Part shown: positions 36,301 to 45,503 of the stretch, piece by piece | How the letters are laid out: each line of letters starts with the position of its first letter | Position numbering within the stretch: the first letter of the stretch is position 1 | DNA from: Limnomonas spitsbergensis | Lineage: Eukaryota > Chlorophyta > Chlorophyceae > Chlamydomonadales | NCBI GenBank assembly: GCA_037349105.1 | Contig: JAYJMM010000029.1 | Coordinates: 1,240,001-1,304,000, forward strand | Direction: 5' to 3' | DNA: 64,000 nucleotides | Notes under the pieces: model-generated | What the model was told of the DNA's origin: nothing | The model's input: the letters and a program-made list of their open reading frames with translations, nothing else | The model's database searches: none | Made by a program: the position numbers and the translations under genes

Positions 36301-39033
36301 GGCTGCGGCAGCAGGGGTGGTACATGCTGCCGGAGCTGCGAGTCACTGCGAGCACCATAGCCAGCACCTGCGCTGCGCTCACCTGGTCGGGAAAGTGGAA
36401 CACTGCCGCTGCGGGCATGGCTGCCGCTGCGGGAACTGCTGCTGTTGCGGGCAGTGCTGACGCTGCGGGCACGGCTGCCGCTGCGGGAACTGCTGCCACT
36501 GCAGGCACTGCCACCACCGCTGTTAACCTTGGCACCTAATAAACAGAATAGATACCAGGGGGATTTCAGCCAGATATTATGTCGTTAGTTTTTTCTTTGG
36601 CCCCCAGATTGAGGGCATTGGGGTTGAGCACAGATCATGGCTAGGAAACTAAATATCAGGTGATCAGGTGTGAGATACAATAATCCAATTGAGACGTGAC
36701 TGGAGCTCAGATTTTTACATCATGTCTATAATGTGATATCAGATTATCAGGCATGATGCACAGGAATCCTTTTGGAACACACCAGTCTCATCCGAGGGGG
36801 GGGGGCAAAGAAAAGGCAGGGACCCCATCCCCAAAACATAAAACGAGCACCCAACGAGCCTACCACCCACCCACCCACCCCACACCCCACCTCCGGAACC
36901 CATTGAAATTCAAATATCGCAGTCAAAATTCAAAATTACAGGGCATGTAAGGGGTGTTTTTTTATCAGCTCGTCAAGGCGCTTCTATTGGTATATTTCAA
37001 TTCGTTAGGTGATGACATGCCAACAGTCAACTAAGAATGACTCAGCTGGTTTTGGGGGGTGTCCAATGGAGCCAGACCCTCAGTGAGGGGGGACAGGTGG
37101 TCATGTGGTAATTCAAGCAACATTTTGGGATGTAAATGGACTCATGTTGGCAAGGAGAACACATAGGTGCCGCTGCCAGCCTCAACAGACCTCCAGAAAA
37201 AAAGAAACGAAGTTTGGAAGGGGGAAAATATTGGATTTTGGGGGGGACCACCCACCCACCCACCCCCCAACTTTGCCCCTCCATATCTCCCACCACCCTG
37301 CACCAAAAAACATTTTTAACACAGGTATGGAACGATCTCGTTAAGCTCTACAAAAAAGGGGGATGGAGTCAAAAAAAATGTTTTTGACCCCGCTCGGTCT
37401 CATCCAGTAATATGAATTATAATTAAGTAAGTTTAGAACAAACAAGAAAGAATAAGAAGCAAACGTGGGTCGCAGGAGTCATTTGCTTGAAGCATGTACG
37501 GGATGATCACACAAGGAATCAAAAGAAAAAGCCACAGAGCAAACCCTGCTTCCCCGCACCATCGGTAGCATCCATGCGGAAAGATGCATACGTGTGGCCA
37601 GCCGCCGGATCAGCCCCAACAGGTGTCTGGAAGCTGTGCTGCAGTTGCCGCCTGACAGTGCCGGGGTGGCCCAGGCTGACCCCGGAGATGGCAGCAGGGC
37701 TGGTGGCACGAGCGCTCCTGGCGGCGGTCAGGGGGGAGCCCTCAGAGCTGCTGCTGAAACCCAGGACCAAACCGTTGACTGTCCCAGGGTGACTAACCGC
37801 CCGAGGCGCAGCAGCCACCACGCTCCTCCCCTGTAGAGCGCCGCCTGCACTGGCGCTGCCCAGGCGTTGAGGCGCAGCAGCGAGGCTGGAGACAGCTAAG
37901 ACACCCTGCTGCTTGCTACTGCTGGCTCGGCTGTTGTTCAGGGCCGGGTGCCGGGGGCGGGCTATGGAGGTCCCACCTGATAGCCCCGGAACACCAGTCT
38001 GACAGGCTGCCATTTCCTTTTCTGGCAGGGTGACCGGAGCCACCGGCACTGAGCCAGCAGGCCTCTGCTTAGCTGCAGGCCTGCCATCGCTCCCGTCCGA
38101 GTCAGAATCCACAACAATGACAGAGCTGGCAGCATGCATGGGCTGCTGCGTTCGTTTCTTAGCTGATGGGTGCCGGGCACGGAGCGTGGTGGATGCGGGA
38201 GATGCATGCGTTCCGCCTTTCGGATGTGAAGGTAGCGCTTTTGAGCCACTGACTGGCGTTGGCAGTGGCTGCGGCACCGCCTTCGGCACTCTGGTCACAA
38301 TGATGGCTCCGTCGCCGAGGTTGATGTGCGGTGCGAGGCCGGATATGTTTGTGTAAGGCCACCATGCTTTGGCTCTGCTGCCCAAGTCCTCTACCATGGG
38401 GTCCACCGTCCGCCGCCGGTCTGAAGGCGTGGCAGGTGCGGCGTCCACGTCAGATATAAGGCTGATGCCGCCAGGGGAAGAGTGAAGCCAGCGGCCTGCT
38501 GTTGACCTATCAGGGTTTGGATGCAGGAGGCCACCTGCCTCAGCTTGATGAAGATCCTTGTCAAGGGCTCCCTTGACCCGCTGGCAGGGGCAGTCACATG
38601 GACAACCACATTCGCAGCTGCCACACTCCCCAGTATGGGAAGCTTCTTTGGTGCCTGTACGGGAACCAGCTGAGCGCCTCTGACTGCTCAGAGAGGGATC
38701 TGCTGGGAGGCCTGCATGCATGGAGTGGCCAGAGTGGCTGAGAGCTACGTCAGCCTCGCTGCTGCTGCTGCTGTCGTCATTGATACGGGCTTGGCGGTTT
38801 GTTGAAAAGAAATGGCGTCCTCCACTTGAGGCTTGCGAAGGAGGGACTTCCAAGTCGGTTTCACTGTCGTCGTCACCATACGCATGCCTGGATGACAAAA
38901 TGCGAGAAGTTGACTTCTGTGCAAGTATCTGCGATGACTTGGAGGAAGGGCAGCTCTCGCTCCTGCCGTCGTCACTGGTCCGATGACGATCATAAGTGCC
39001 TAATGCTGTATAGCGCATTGACCTTTGGGTCAT
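6352..39033 (-). CDS. Giant Ser/Ala/Gly-rich repeat protein, about 7,540 aa
   Basis: Proposed exons: 39033-37560, 36535-36383, 36289-35279, 34283-33894, 33007-32849, 32588-31387, 31054-29825, 29585-29382, 28979-28755, 28233-28054, 27636-17215, 16898-15372, 14804-14702, 14405-14215, 13643-13223, 12860-12090, 11060-10610, 10364-9799, 9447-9284, 8924-8805, 8370-7332, 7146-6625, 6450-6352. Nearly all junctions have GT..AG sites and matching phase: phase 1 for the first five junctions, phase 0 through the middle. The only break is 14215/13643, off by one base; a missed small exon there, or a false exon at 14804-14702, would explain it. I recognise no catalytic domain, signal peptide or membrane segment. 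Visible elements: a Cys cluster (CGSCECGCPCDCPC, about residue 133), a SUMO-interaction-like VIVVDSDSD (about 302), Glu-rich coiled-coil-like stretches (start of exon 31054; IEELRRLQELR in exon 10364), poly-Gln, and several tandem repeats described separately. Function is unknown. The start ATG is the first in the 5' exon, and an upstream exon is possible. It may be more than one gene, but phase continuity argues for one. Confidence 0.72.
10376..10405. repeat. Telomere-like TTTAGGG motif in intron
   Basis: The sequence GGGTTTAGGGTTTAAGG in the intron upstream of exon 10364-9799 is a short run of plant/algal telomere repeat. Confidence 0.6.
11061..11440. repeat. 93-bp intronic array that copies a 3' splice site
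   Basis: About four copies (for example starts 11128, 11221, 11314) lie just upstream of exon 11060-10610. On the minus strand each unit carries CTGCTCCACTCAG|ATCA, the acceptor and first bases of that exon (TCCACTCAG|ATCACGGAGATCACC), followed by AAGAGATAACCCGCACTGACC. The copied frames soon hit a TGA, so only the last acceptor is productive. Confidence 0.88.
11878..12070. mobile_element. MITE copy a (about 193 bp)
   Basis: Terminal inverted repeats CTGTAGATTTGCTTTGCC on the left and CAAATCTACAG on the right. An internal CCCTCATAATTAATGTTGGGG is shared, inverted, with the other copies. It sits in an intron of the giant gene and also holds an (AATT)n run at about 12019. Confidence 0.75.
12290..12512 (-). 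repeat. 18-bp (6-aa) coding repeat TSAGGQ
   Basis: Eleven to twelve tandem hexapeptides (TSAGSQ, TSAGGQ, ISAGVQ and similar) lie in exon 12860-12090. Their SAGGQ core is shared with the 11-residue repeat of exon 31054-29825, so the two arrays may have a common origin. Confidence 0.9.
14859..15045. mobile_element. MITE copy b (about 187 bp)
   Basis: Begins CGTAGATTTAATTTGCCTTC and ends GGCAAAGCAAATCTACAG. Interior GGATCCCTCA and AATGTTAATTATGAGG are shared with copy c. It lies in the intron after exon 16898-15372. Confidence 0.82.
18490..20105 (-). repeat. In-frame 84-bp (28-aa) coding array of two 14-aa half-units
   Basis: Half-units ASEGGVSSVRYSLI and ASDGGGLPYRPPVN alternate. In the region 18700-19320 successive copies are spaced exactly 84 bp and nearly identical; toward 20105 they degenerate to ASDGGALPPRSTVT-type units. 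The ASDGG/ASEGG turn is the constant part. It lies in the same exon as the 32-residue array but is unrelated in sequence. Confidence 0.93.
21270..27330 (-). repeat. In-frame 96-bp (32-aa) coding tandem array, about 60 units
   Basis: The unit core reads GGYDSPHAASTRRGTAASAM followed by TSSEHGNPQISA. Units between about 22870 and 27170 are nearly identical in DNA, including synonymous sites; those at 21270-22870 are diverged. A variant two-unit block (CLPDGLPISDGG ... SQPGNMPISAGG) recurs seven times. Its ATGTTGCCTGG marker on the plus strand lies at 22781, 23357, 24029, 24413, 25181, 26045 and 26525, spacings that are exactly 6, 7, 4, 8, 9 and 5 units of 96 bp. Each unit carries RRGT, which fits the RRxS/T basophilic kinase consensus. 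Open frames on the opposite strand are by-products of the repeat. Confidence 0.97.
28350..28680. repeat. Intronic CTTTGATCTNCAAAGG repeat
   Basis: At least seven irregular copies of GCTTTGATCTTCAAAGGAAAA, spaced about 30-60 bases, fill most of the intron between exons 28979-28755 and 28233-28054. The core CTTTGATCNNCAAAG is itself nearly palindromic. Confidence 0.8.
29080..29271. mobile_element. MITE copy d (diverged, about 192 bp)
   Basis: Same architecture: CTGTACATGTGCTCTGCC on the left, CTGAGGGAAGG...AAAATCTACTG on the right, GAGGGATACAT inside as in copy a. It lies in an intron of the giant gene. Confidence 0.6.
29985..30305 (-). repeat. 33-bp (11-aa) coding repeat SAGGQSLAGQM
   Basis: About nine tandem copies inside exon 31054-29825 of the giant gene encode SAGGQSLAGQM-like units. 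The period is exactly 33 bp, so copy-number changes keep the frame. Confidence 0.93.
33216..33840. repeat. 34-bp minisatellite with telomere-like core
   Basis: Roughly 18 copies of AGGACCTAAACCCTGCTTAC followed by CCCGCACTAAAAGT or CCCGCACCCCAAGC. CCTAAACCCT is the plant/algal telomere heptamer read through about 1.4 times. Two unit variants alternate irregularly. It fills most of the intron 33893-33008. Confidence 0.93.
34329..34858. repeat. 50-bp near-perfect tandem repeat, about 10.5 copies
   Basis: The unit starts GTGATACCTTTGGCATGCAT and ends GCGAGTGAGACA. Copies start every 50 bp (34330, 34380, 34430 and so on) with essentially no differences until the last, which means recent expansion or active homogenisation. 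It lies in the intron 35278-34284, directly against exon 34283-33894 apart from about 45 bp. Confidence 0.97.
35141..35278. repeat. CAGT/CAGA short tandem repeat at a 5' splice site
   Basis: Runs of CAGTCAGTCAGACAGTCAG reach the donor of exon 36289-35279. On the minus strand the intron begins GTGACTGACTGTCTGACTGA. Confidence 0.9.
36785..37404. mobile_element. 604-bp hAT-like non-autonomous element with 8-bp TSD
   Basis: The element is 36793-37396, flanked on both sides by GTCTCATC (36785-36792 and 37397-37404). Ends are CGAGGGGGG and CCCCGCTCG, an imperfect inverted repeat. Sub-terminal GACCCCATCCCC is mirrored near the right end. No coding capacity. It is inserted in the first intron of the giant gene. 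Its left 240 bp match 40743-40960 and its right 350 bp match 43408-43755, so it is a deletion derivative of that larger element type. Confidence 0.85.
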
Positions 39034-40056
39034 TTTAGGGCTGTGCAGGGACAATTGAAATGAAGAAATTTAGAATGTACAAGGACCGCCTGTCTTGAAT
39101 GTATCATCAATCTAGCATTACCTTCACGCTCCTCATCTTAAAATTCAACAGAACGCAGAACTCTCTGTAGACGACTGACATGCCTGGTAACCGAAAAAAC
39201 AACAGCTCGATGATGGCAAGGATGTAATCAAATACATAACATATAATATCATAGCAACCTCACTGAGGCAGCTTCTGAGCGTGAGAATCGAAACAGGAAG
39301 TCAAATGCAAAGTGCGGGGTTCTGGAAGTTGCCGTACACCAGAACGCTCCAATCCTTCAAGGGCCTCTCGCCATTTCTCATTTGTGCGTTTGACAAACCT
39401 GCTGAATTTGAGCTCCGTAGTTATCGCATGACCGACATGCAAACTAGAGGTCGGTCCCATTATCTAGTGTTGTCATTTAATATCATGAAAAAGGTGCAAA
39501 GCATGCACCGATCAACAAAGATTGCCGGCTGTATCTATTGAACAAAAAAGAAATGCAGGGTTCTTACCGGTCGCCTAAGGGTGCACCTCCGCACTTGGCT
39601 GCGCAAGGCCACATGGATTACAGTACGGCCATGCCTGGTTTGTGACTCAAATATACCCCAGGGGTCTACCTTCAGAAATTCCCTGCATAGATTCTTAGAC
39701 CTGCATGTCATAGCACGGCCTAAATATGTAACGGCGCTCAGACTCCAGGGCTGGCAAGTAATCAGAGGTGCTGCTGCGCAGCACAAAAAACGGCAGAGCA
39801 GTCGGGTATGTGATTTTTCAGAGGGCAGGCGCAGGTGCGGATGGGGTCACCTGGACCCCATGCAAACACCCTCGCCACGTTGAAGGATTTCAAAATATGT
39901 GTCACAACTCTATCGCTGGCTAAGTGCGTGTTTTTAATGATGCGTTTCGAATTGCGCATAGAGAAGCGAAGCTGCAGCTGTCGACCTGTCGCGTGACGAC
40001 TGACGACACCTTACGTCATCCGCTGTGAGATCCAGCCTTGGTAGCTGAGTTTCTCA
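39034..40056. other. Upstream region of the giant gene, no gene recognised
   Basis: It lies 5' of the proposed ATG at 39033. A possible 3' splice site (CTGCACAG at about 39041-39048) directly before the ATG allows a non-coding 5' exon. The rest shows no repeat, RNA gene or coding-like frame I can support. Confidence 0.4.
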
Positions 40057-40722
40057 TTTTACCCACTCATGGCGGCAGCCATGGCGGCCGACATGCAGCT
40101 CACTGTCAGGCAGGGCACCGGAGGGCGCAATTGGTGCAGTAATTTGCTAGGTGCCTTGCTGGAGCTGGACCTGAGATCAGCCGGTCCCAAACTGCGCCAG
40201 ACAGCAACTGACCTACAGCCGCTGCCTGTCAGAGAGGTGCAAGCGCTAGTTGATGCAGCATACGAGCGGGCGCAGCTGGATGCAGCTGGCAGAGGGGACC
40301 CCAGAGGTCCTGCCACTGAACACAGGTTTGCGGCCGCCTACCGCACCTGGTTTCAGTCTACGGTGGGCGCCGTGCTGGCGCAAGCCAGGGGCCGCACCAG
40401 CCGAAAGGAGTTTACTTGCGTGCGCACGAACTTTAGGCTGCGGCTCGGCACCCTCAGCACGGCTGACACTAGAGGACGGTATGGTGGTCAGCAGCGTGAC
40501 ATGCGGTGCTGCCTGCGATGTTGGGCTAGGGGCGACGGCGACCATGTGGAGGACGCGCTGCATGTTTGTTTTCAATGCCCCAGCGTGCAGGATCAACTTA
40601 GAAAGCGGGGATGGGCAGGTCCTCCCAACGGTGCTAGAGACTTTTTAGAGTTGTACTGGGGCAGGCTTGGGTGGGATGCCCTGGCCTTTGTGGACGACGT
40701 GGTAGATATCGTCGAGGCGTAG
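40057..40722 (+). mobile_element. Non-LTR retrotransposon 3' fragment (5'-truncated ORF)
   Basis: A 217-codon open frame from 40069, homologous to the minus-strand frame at 42538-41759; similarity begins near 40057. The C-terminal half has CLRCWARGDGDHVEDALHVC, a CxxC...H...C zinc motif followed by FQCPSV, like the zf-RVT region after the reverse transcriptase of LINE/L1-type elements. The abrupt 5' end fits ordinary 5' truncation on insertion. The frame is intact but is only the tail of a polyprotein, so probably not functional. Confidence 0.75.
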
Positions 40723-41758
40723 ACATTTTCAGAGGTTGGAACCGAGGGGGGGGGGCAGAAATAGAAGCTGGGGACCCCATGCCCGAATATATATCGAGCG
40801 ACCAAGCCTACCACCCACCCACCTACTGCCTCCGGAACCCATTGAAATTCAAATATCTCAGTAAAAACTCAAAATTACAGGGCATGTCAGGGGTGCTTTT
40901 TGATCAGCTCGTCAAGGCGCTTCTACCAGTATATTTCAATTCGTTAGGTGATGACAATTCATGCCAACAGCTCGGCTAAGAGTAAATTTGTTTACTGGGC
41001 TCAGCCAGGCTATTGAGTACGACTAATGCTCGCTAGCGATCACAATTCATGCCAACAGTCAATTTGGGTACTGAGCTCAGCCATGCCATTGACTACCAAC
41101 TACCGCTCGCTAGCGATCCATGTTTCCAGAAGGCAGATGGCCTGGATGGCGGTGGCAATGCAATGGCATCAGCCTTCATCTTGGCCATGACATCCCTCAC
41201 TGCCTTCTTCCTCTCCCTCAGCGGGACCTCTTTGCCCACTACTCCCTCTAATTCCTCCACCGTCACCGCGTAGCTTGCCAAATCTGCATCCGCCAGCTGC
41301 TGATCGGGATGGGATCCAGACAGATGGGCTGTCTGCATGTCAATAACGTTACACCTCTGGGCCCGCTCAAAGCTCGGCCGCGTGGGCGCCCAACTGTTCA
41401 GAAGGGAGAAAAAAGAAGACACTAAAAGGAAGAGGGGGGACAGGAACATAAGGGGAGGCCGGGAAGGCAGAGTAGACCAAATCCAACACCTGAGTTCCAC
41501 TATAGACTAACCCTCAACAAAGCCTCTAAAAAAAGATAAGTCCAGAAAAGCAAGCGTATCGCACCCCTGCTTGGCCGCGAAGGCGCCCCACTGATCAGAA
41601 GGGAGAAGAGAAGAAACTAAAAAGGGGGCAAAGAACAACAACAACAAAAAAAAAAGACCAAAAGAGAAGGCCGGAAAGGCCAACGACACCGGCCTCAGAA
41701 ACCATGGAGACTAACCCTCAATAATGCCTACAGCACAGTCCACAAAAGCAAGTGCGTC

Positions 41759-42538
41759 TCACCCATGCTCAGCATGATACAACTGGTGGAAGTTAGTGGC
41801 AGCGCCCGGAGGACCTGCCCACCCCCGCTCCCGTAACTGCTCCCTGACACTAGGGCACTGGAAGCACACATGCAGCGCGTCCTCTACCTGCTCGCTATCC
41901 CCCCGTGCCCAACACCGCTGGCAGCAGCGCGCCTGTCGCCGCTGACCGTTGCGCCATCCTCTGGTATCAGCAGTGCTGATCGCGCCAAGCCGCAGTCGCA
42001 AATTGATGCGCACACAAGCACACTCCTTCTGACTAGTGCGGCTCTTGGCTTGCGCCAGCACGGCACCCGCCGTGGACTAGAACCAGGCGCGGTAGGTCGC
42101 CGCAGATCTGTGCTCGGTGATAGGGTCCCTGGGGTCCCCACCGCCGCTTGCGTCCAGCCGTGCTTGCTCGTAGGCTGCGTCAACGAGTGCCAACACCTCT
42201 GTGACGGGTAGGCGCTGTAGGACAGCTGCTGCCACGCGCAAGGTGGGGGTGGCTGCCCCCCGCTCCAGCTCCTCTGATGCACCCAGCAGATCAGAGCACC
42301 AGGTGCGGCCGCCAGTGCCCTGGCTGATTGCAAGCTGCATATCTGCTGCCATGGATTGAGCCATGAGAGGGCTGTCTTGCTGTGCCTCCGGTGCCACCGC
42401 TGCATTGAAGCGGAGGATATGGGCCCACCAGTCTCGCTGTAGTGGCTGGAGCTGCAGCTCTCTCATGACTCCCCAACTGGCGGCTGATGCAGGTAGCCCC
42501 GCAGCCTGGCGTAGGTGCTGAAGCAAGCTGGACTGCAT
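41759..42538 (-). pseudogene. Non-LTR retrotransposon 3' fragment with in-frame stop
   Basis: Reads as the same protein tail as 40069-40722 (shared MAADMQL..QGTGGR, CQRCWARGDSEQVEDALHVC, FQCPSV) but in opposite orientation and with about 60 more N-terminal residues. The frame is broken by one TAG at 42077-42079 and continues in the same frame afterwards. It lies inside the 3-kb element, so it is either a nested insertion or captured sequence. Confidence 0.75.
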
Positions 42539-43195
42539 TTTGCTGTCTGCATGTGATCAAGGTAGTGATAGCTCCAGACCCATGGGCGGGGGGCGGGCGG
42601 ACCCCTGCTCCTGCAGACATGTCATGGCACTGGCCTGTTGGTGCAAGGATTGCTGGCTGACACCTTGTGCGCTGAACCGTATGACATCTTGTGGTGCAGA
42701 GGGCATGTGGAGCTGACTTTCAGGACACCGCTGCTAGCGCCCTTTCCCAGCTCTGACCTGCACATGCCAGAGTCCCGGTCTCCACACACGATACCAAAGA
42801 AGCCTCATGCTTCATCAGCATGAGGCTCCAAGCTTCAGGCTGCGCCACATTGGCCCAACAGGATATGGCTTGCAGGGTGCAAGCGCAAAGCAGTTATCTT
42901 GAACGTCTTCCCACACCCAGCCACCCTACAGTCCACAAGCACATCCCTGGCTGCTGATGGCCCAGGCTGATCCTGGCGCTGCTCTAGTTGCTGAGGCACG
43001 CTGTTGCAAAGAGGCCAGGATTTGGCATCATTGCCTCTGTAAGGGAACTCAGCGGACATATTGACGCTGTGAGGGGCAGCTGGAGGAAGCTGGCCTGGCA
43101 CCCCCCCTGCCTGGGCGAGCAGAGCTGCCAAGATGCTGTCCAGAGTAGATGCCTAGCACTTGCCACGACATGCGGTGTCTCTGGAGACAGAGAGG

Positions 43196-43378
43196 CTAAC
43201 ATGTCGAGGGGGAAAGCGTTCTTTGTTGCTTCGAATCTTTAAGTATCGCGGAAGCTGTCATGCACTCCCTCCCATTCTGGTGGCGTCTGACGTTTGCAGG
43301 GTCGGCGAATTTGAGGACCTTGCCACAACGACCACAAGTGATATGTTCATTCATGATCCACCAGACCAACACTACCAT
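43196..43378 (-). pseudogene. BED-like zinc finger fragment
   Basis: A short frame reading NEHITCGRCGKVLKFADPAN then VRRHQNGREC, with CxxC...H...C spacing as in BED/C2H2 fingers at the N-terminus of hAT transposases. A second CxxxC-GKTFK-like stretch follows at about 42835-42920 on the same strand. It is probably the decayed start of the transposase of the surrounding element. Confidence 0.5.
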
Positions 43379-43763
43379 GTGCTGCGTGTAACACAGCTCT
43401 TCTAAGTCTGGCTCAGCTGGTTTCGGTGTGTGTCCAAAGGAGCCAAACCCTCAGTGTGGGGGGCAGGGGGTCATGTGGTAATTCAAGCAACATTTTAGGA
43501 TGCAAATGGGCTCATGTTGGCAAGAAGAACACAGAGGTGCCGCTGCCAGCCTCAACAGACCTCCAGAAAAAAAATACGAGGTTTTCCAAATATTGGATTT
43601 TTGGGGAGACCACTCAGCCCCCCCCAACTTTGCCCCCCATATCTCCCATCCCCCTGGGCCAGAAAATAATTTAAAAATAGATATGGAACGCTCTCGTTAA
43701 GCTCTACAAAAAAGGGGCATGGGGTCGATTTTTTGGTTTTGCCCCCCCCCCCTCGGTTGGAAC

Positions 43764-45503
43764 TTCCTTGTATTTTGTGTTTTCCAGCCTTTGGTTTTGT
43801 CCCTTCACTTTATTTCCCACCCTTTCTTTGGTCCTGCCCCCTCTTTGTTTGTTTCGGTCTCTTCTTTAAACGCTTTAGTCAGGCGCCCACGCGGTTCAGC
43901 CTTATTTGAGCAGGGCCCAGAGGTGTACCGTCATTGGCACACAGGAGGTGCATTTAGTGCTCATTGCGATGCCATGAGGGCATTGCTTCAAGTGCATGTA
44001 CCTGGGAATATTTTCAACAATACCGACACAGCAGGGGTAAGAGTGGCAGCTAAGTAATCATGTCCACGACCGCATGTCACAGAACACAAACATGGTACCA
44101 TATTGTACATGTTCTATGGCTGGGGCTAATCTTCTGCACTATAGGGTTGATTCCCACGCTACTGCTCAGTGGTTGTGTGTTGGTTGCTTGCCCAGGGGGG
44201 TCACTGGTTTTCGCTCGCTGTCCTAGCGTATTTAGTGCCTGTCCCGGTTTACGGGCACAAGTCCCATGCATCAAATGTGATGCCCCGTTGGACTGTATAA
44301 ACTTCACAAAAAAAATTCACATGGGGGATACTTTACCATGTCCGTGCAAGGACTCAGCCCATGTTTAGAACGGTGCATACCCGCTGGGACCTGTTAAACG
44401 CTCGGCCGCGTGGGGCTGGTAGGGAATGACTAGGTTCAATCCCAGCTACCATGCACAGCCTGGGCCATGGTGCAGCCATGCCATCCTCCCACGTGAGGGA
44501 GCAGGCACATGGAACCCGGCTTTCTAAGCGGGGGGGAGAGAAGATCGGGTTCCATCTCTCAACCTCTGGCTCGGCCCATGTGTACACTTCTGTGTATTGT
44601 CCGTCTTGATTCTTGATGCAGTTTCTCCTGTACCCTATACATTCAAGGTAAGCCTCACCTAGCCTTGTTGAAGGGAGGCCTCATGCAAGTTATGATGATA
44701 AGAAACTGGTCGAACCCTTGCTGTAGTTGCTAGTACACTGAACCTCCTTTCAGCTGCGTCCCAGCATGCGATCTGAAGACAAAACTGGAACAGACCTCTG
44801 CCAAGCACCCATATTCAAACTCAGTGCCAATTTGCAGCTGCTGACAACCGTCAGTCAGATTTATGTATCACATAACATTTCTGGGCCCTGCTCAAAAGAT
44901 GATACCGCACAGCGCATGGGCACCCACGTGTCGATAGAAGGGAGAAATGGAAATGAAGGGGACAGGTGTGGGATGGAAAGGAAGAGCGAACACAGATTCC
45001 TATAGCCGTCCCCTCAGATCTCAACATCATTCATTGAGATTTTCTTCACATAATAAGAAGGCGACCTGACTCAAGCGAATCACAGCCTCCCGCCAATTGA
45101 CAACAAGTTAATGGAAATAAATCAGGATGCCTTTGGGCTGTGCGAACCCTGGGTGGCACAAGGCACGAGGCTGGGTGGCACAAGGCACGAGGCATCATGT
45201 TAAAAGACAATCTAATAGTTTGCGCATGCACATCAGCAGATTCAAACATTTGCTGACATGCACAAGCGAAACCTGATGAGATGCTCACCGTAAAACTAAA
45301 CACATAAATGTGAAACTAGGGGGGGGGGTGAACTTCAGTGTGAAATGTGAAGTACGAAGTGTGGAGTATACCATGTTATGGCAATACAAGATCACTGAAC
45401 AGACATAATGAATCACAACACGCACACAACTGACAAGCATCTTGCGCAAGCATCACATACTCAAACAGAACCTACATAACTTGACCGATGCCAATTCCGA
45501 TGC
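43764..45503. other. Intergenic region rich in repeat remnants
   Basis: 43790-43935 resembles 5500-5640. Near 44398 and at about 41370 the phrase GCTCGGCCGCGTGGG recurs. A 22-bp tandem duplication is at about 45165-45210 (GGCTGGGTGGCACAAGGCAC). GGTTCAATCCC at 44432 resembles a Pol III B box but no tRNA folds around it. The 3' UTR of the channel gene should occupy the right end. No gene is supported. Confidence 0.45.

Larger units (their letters stand above)
40735..43763. mobile_element. 3.0-kb hAT-like element with 8-bp TSD
   Basis: The element is 40743-43755 with GTTGGAAC on both sides (40735-40742 and 43756-43763). Ends are CGAGGGGGG and CCCCCCTCG. Left and right ends match the 604-bp element at 36793-37396. 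An 8-bp duplication and a BED-like zinc finger near the right end fit the hAT superfamily, but no transposase core is visible. The middle holds a non-LTR fragment and a duplicated block of about 190 bp (about 41385-41560 and 41575-41760). It is inserted just after the 3' end of another non-LTR fragment. Confidence 0.8.

Noticed and set aside
37519..37559. Stop codon at 37519 as the end of a separate 500-residue gene
   Set aside because: A donor at 37560 leads in phase to exon 36535-36383 with the same Ser/Arg-rich character, so the stop is taken as intronic.
44398..44460. Possible tRNA or SINE (GGTTCAATCCC B-box-like)
   Set aside because: No A box at the right distance and no cloverleaf; arms around it pair only partly.
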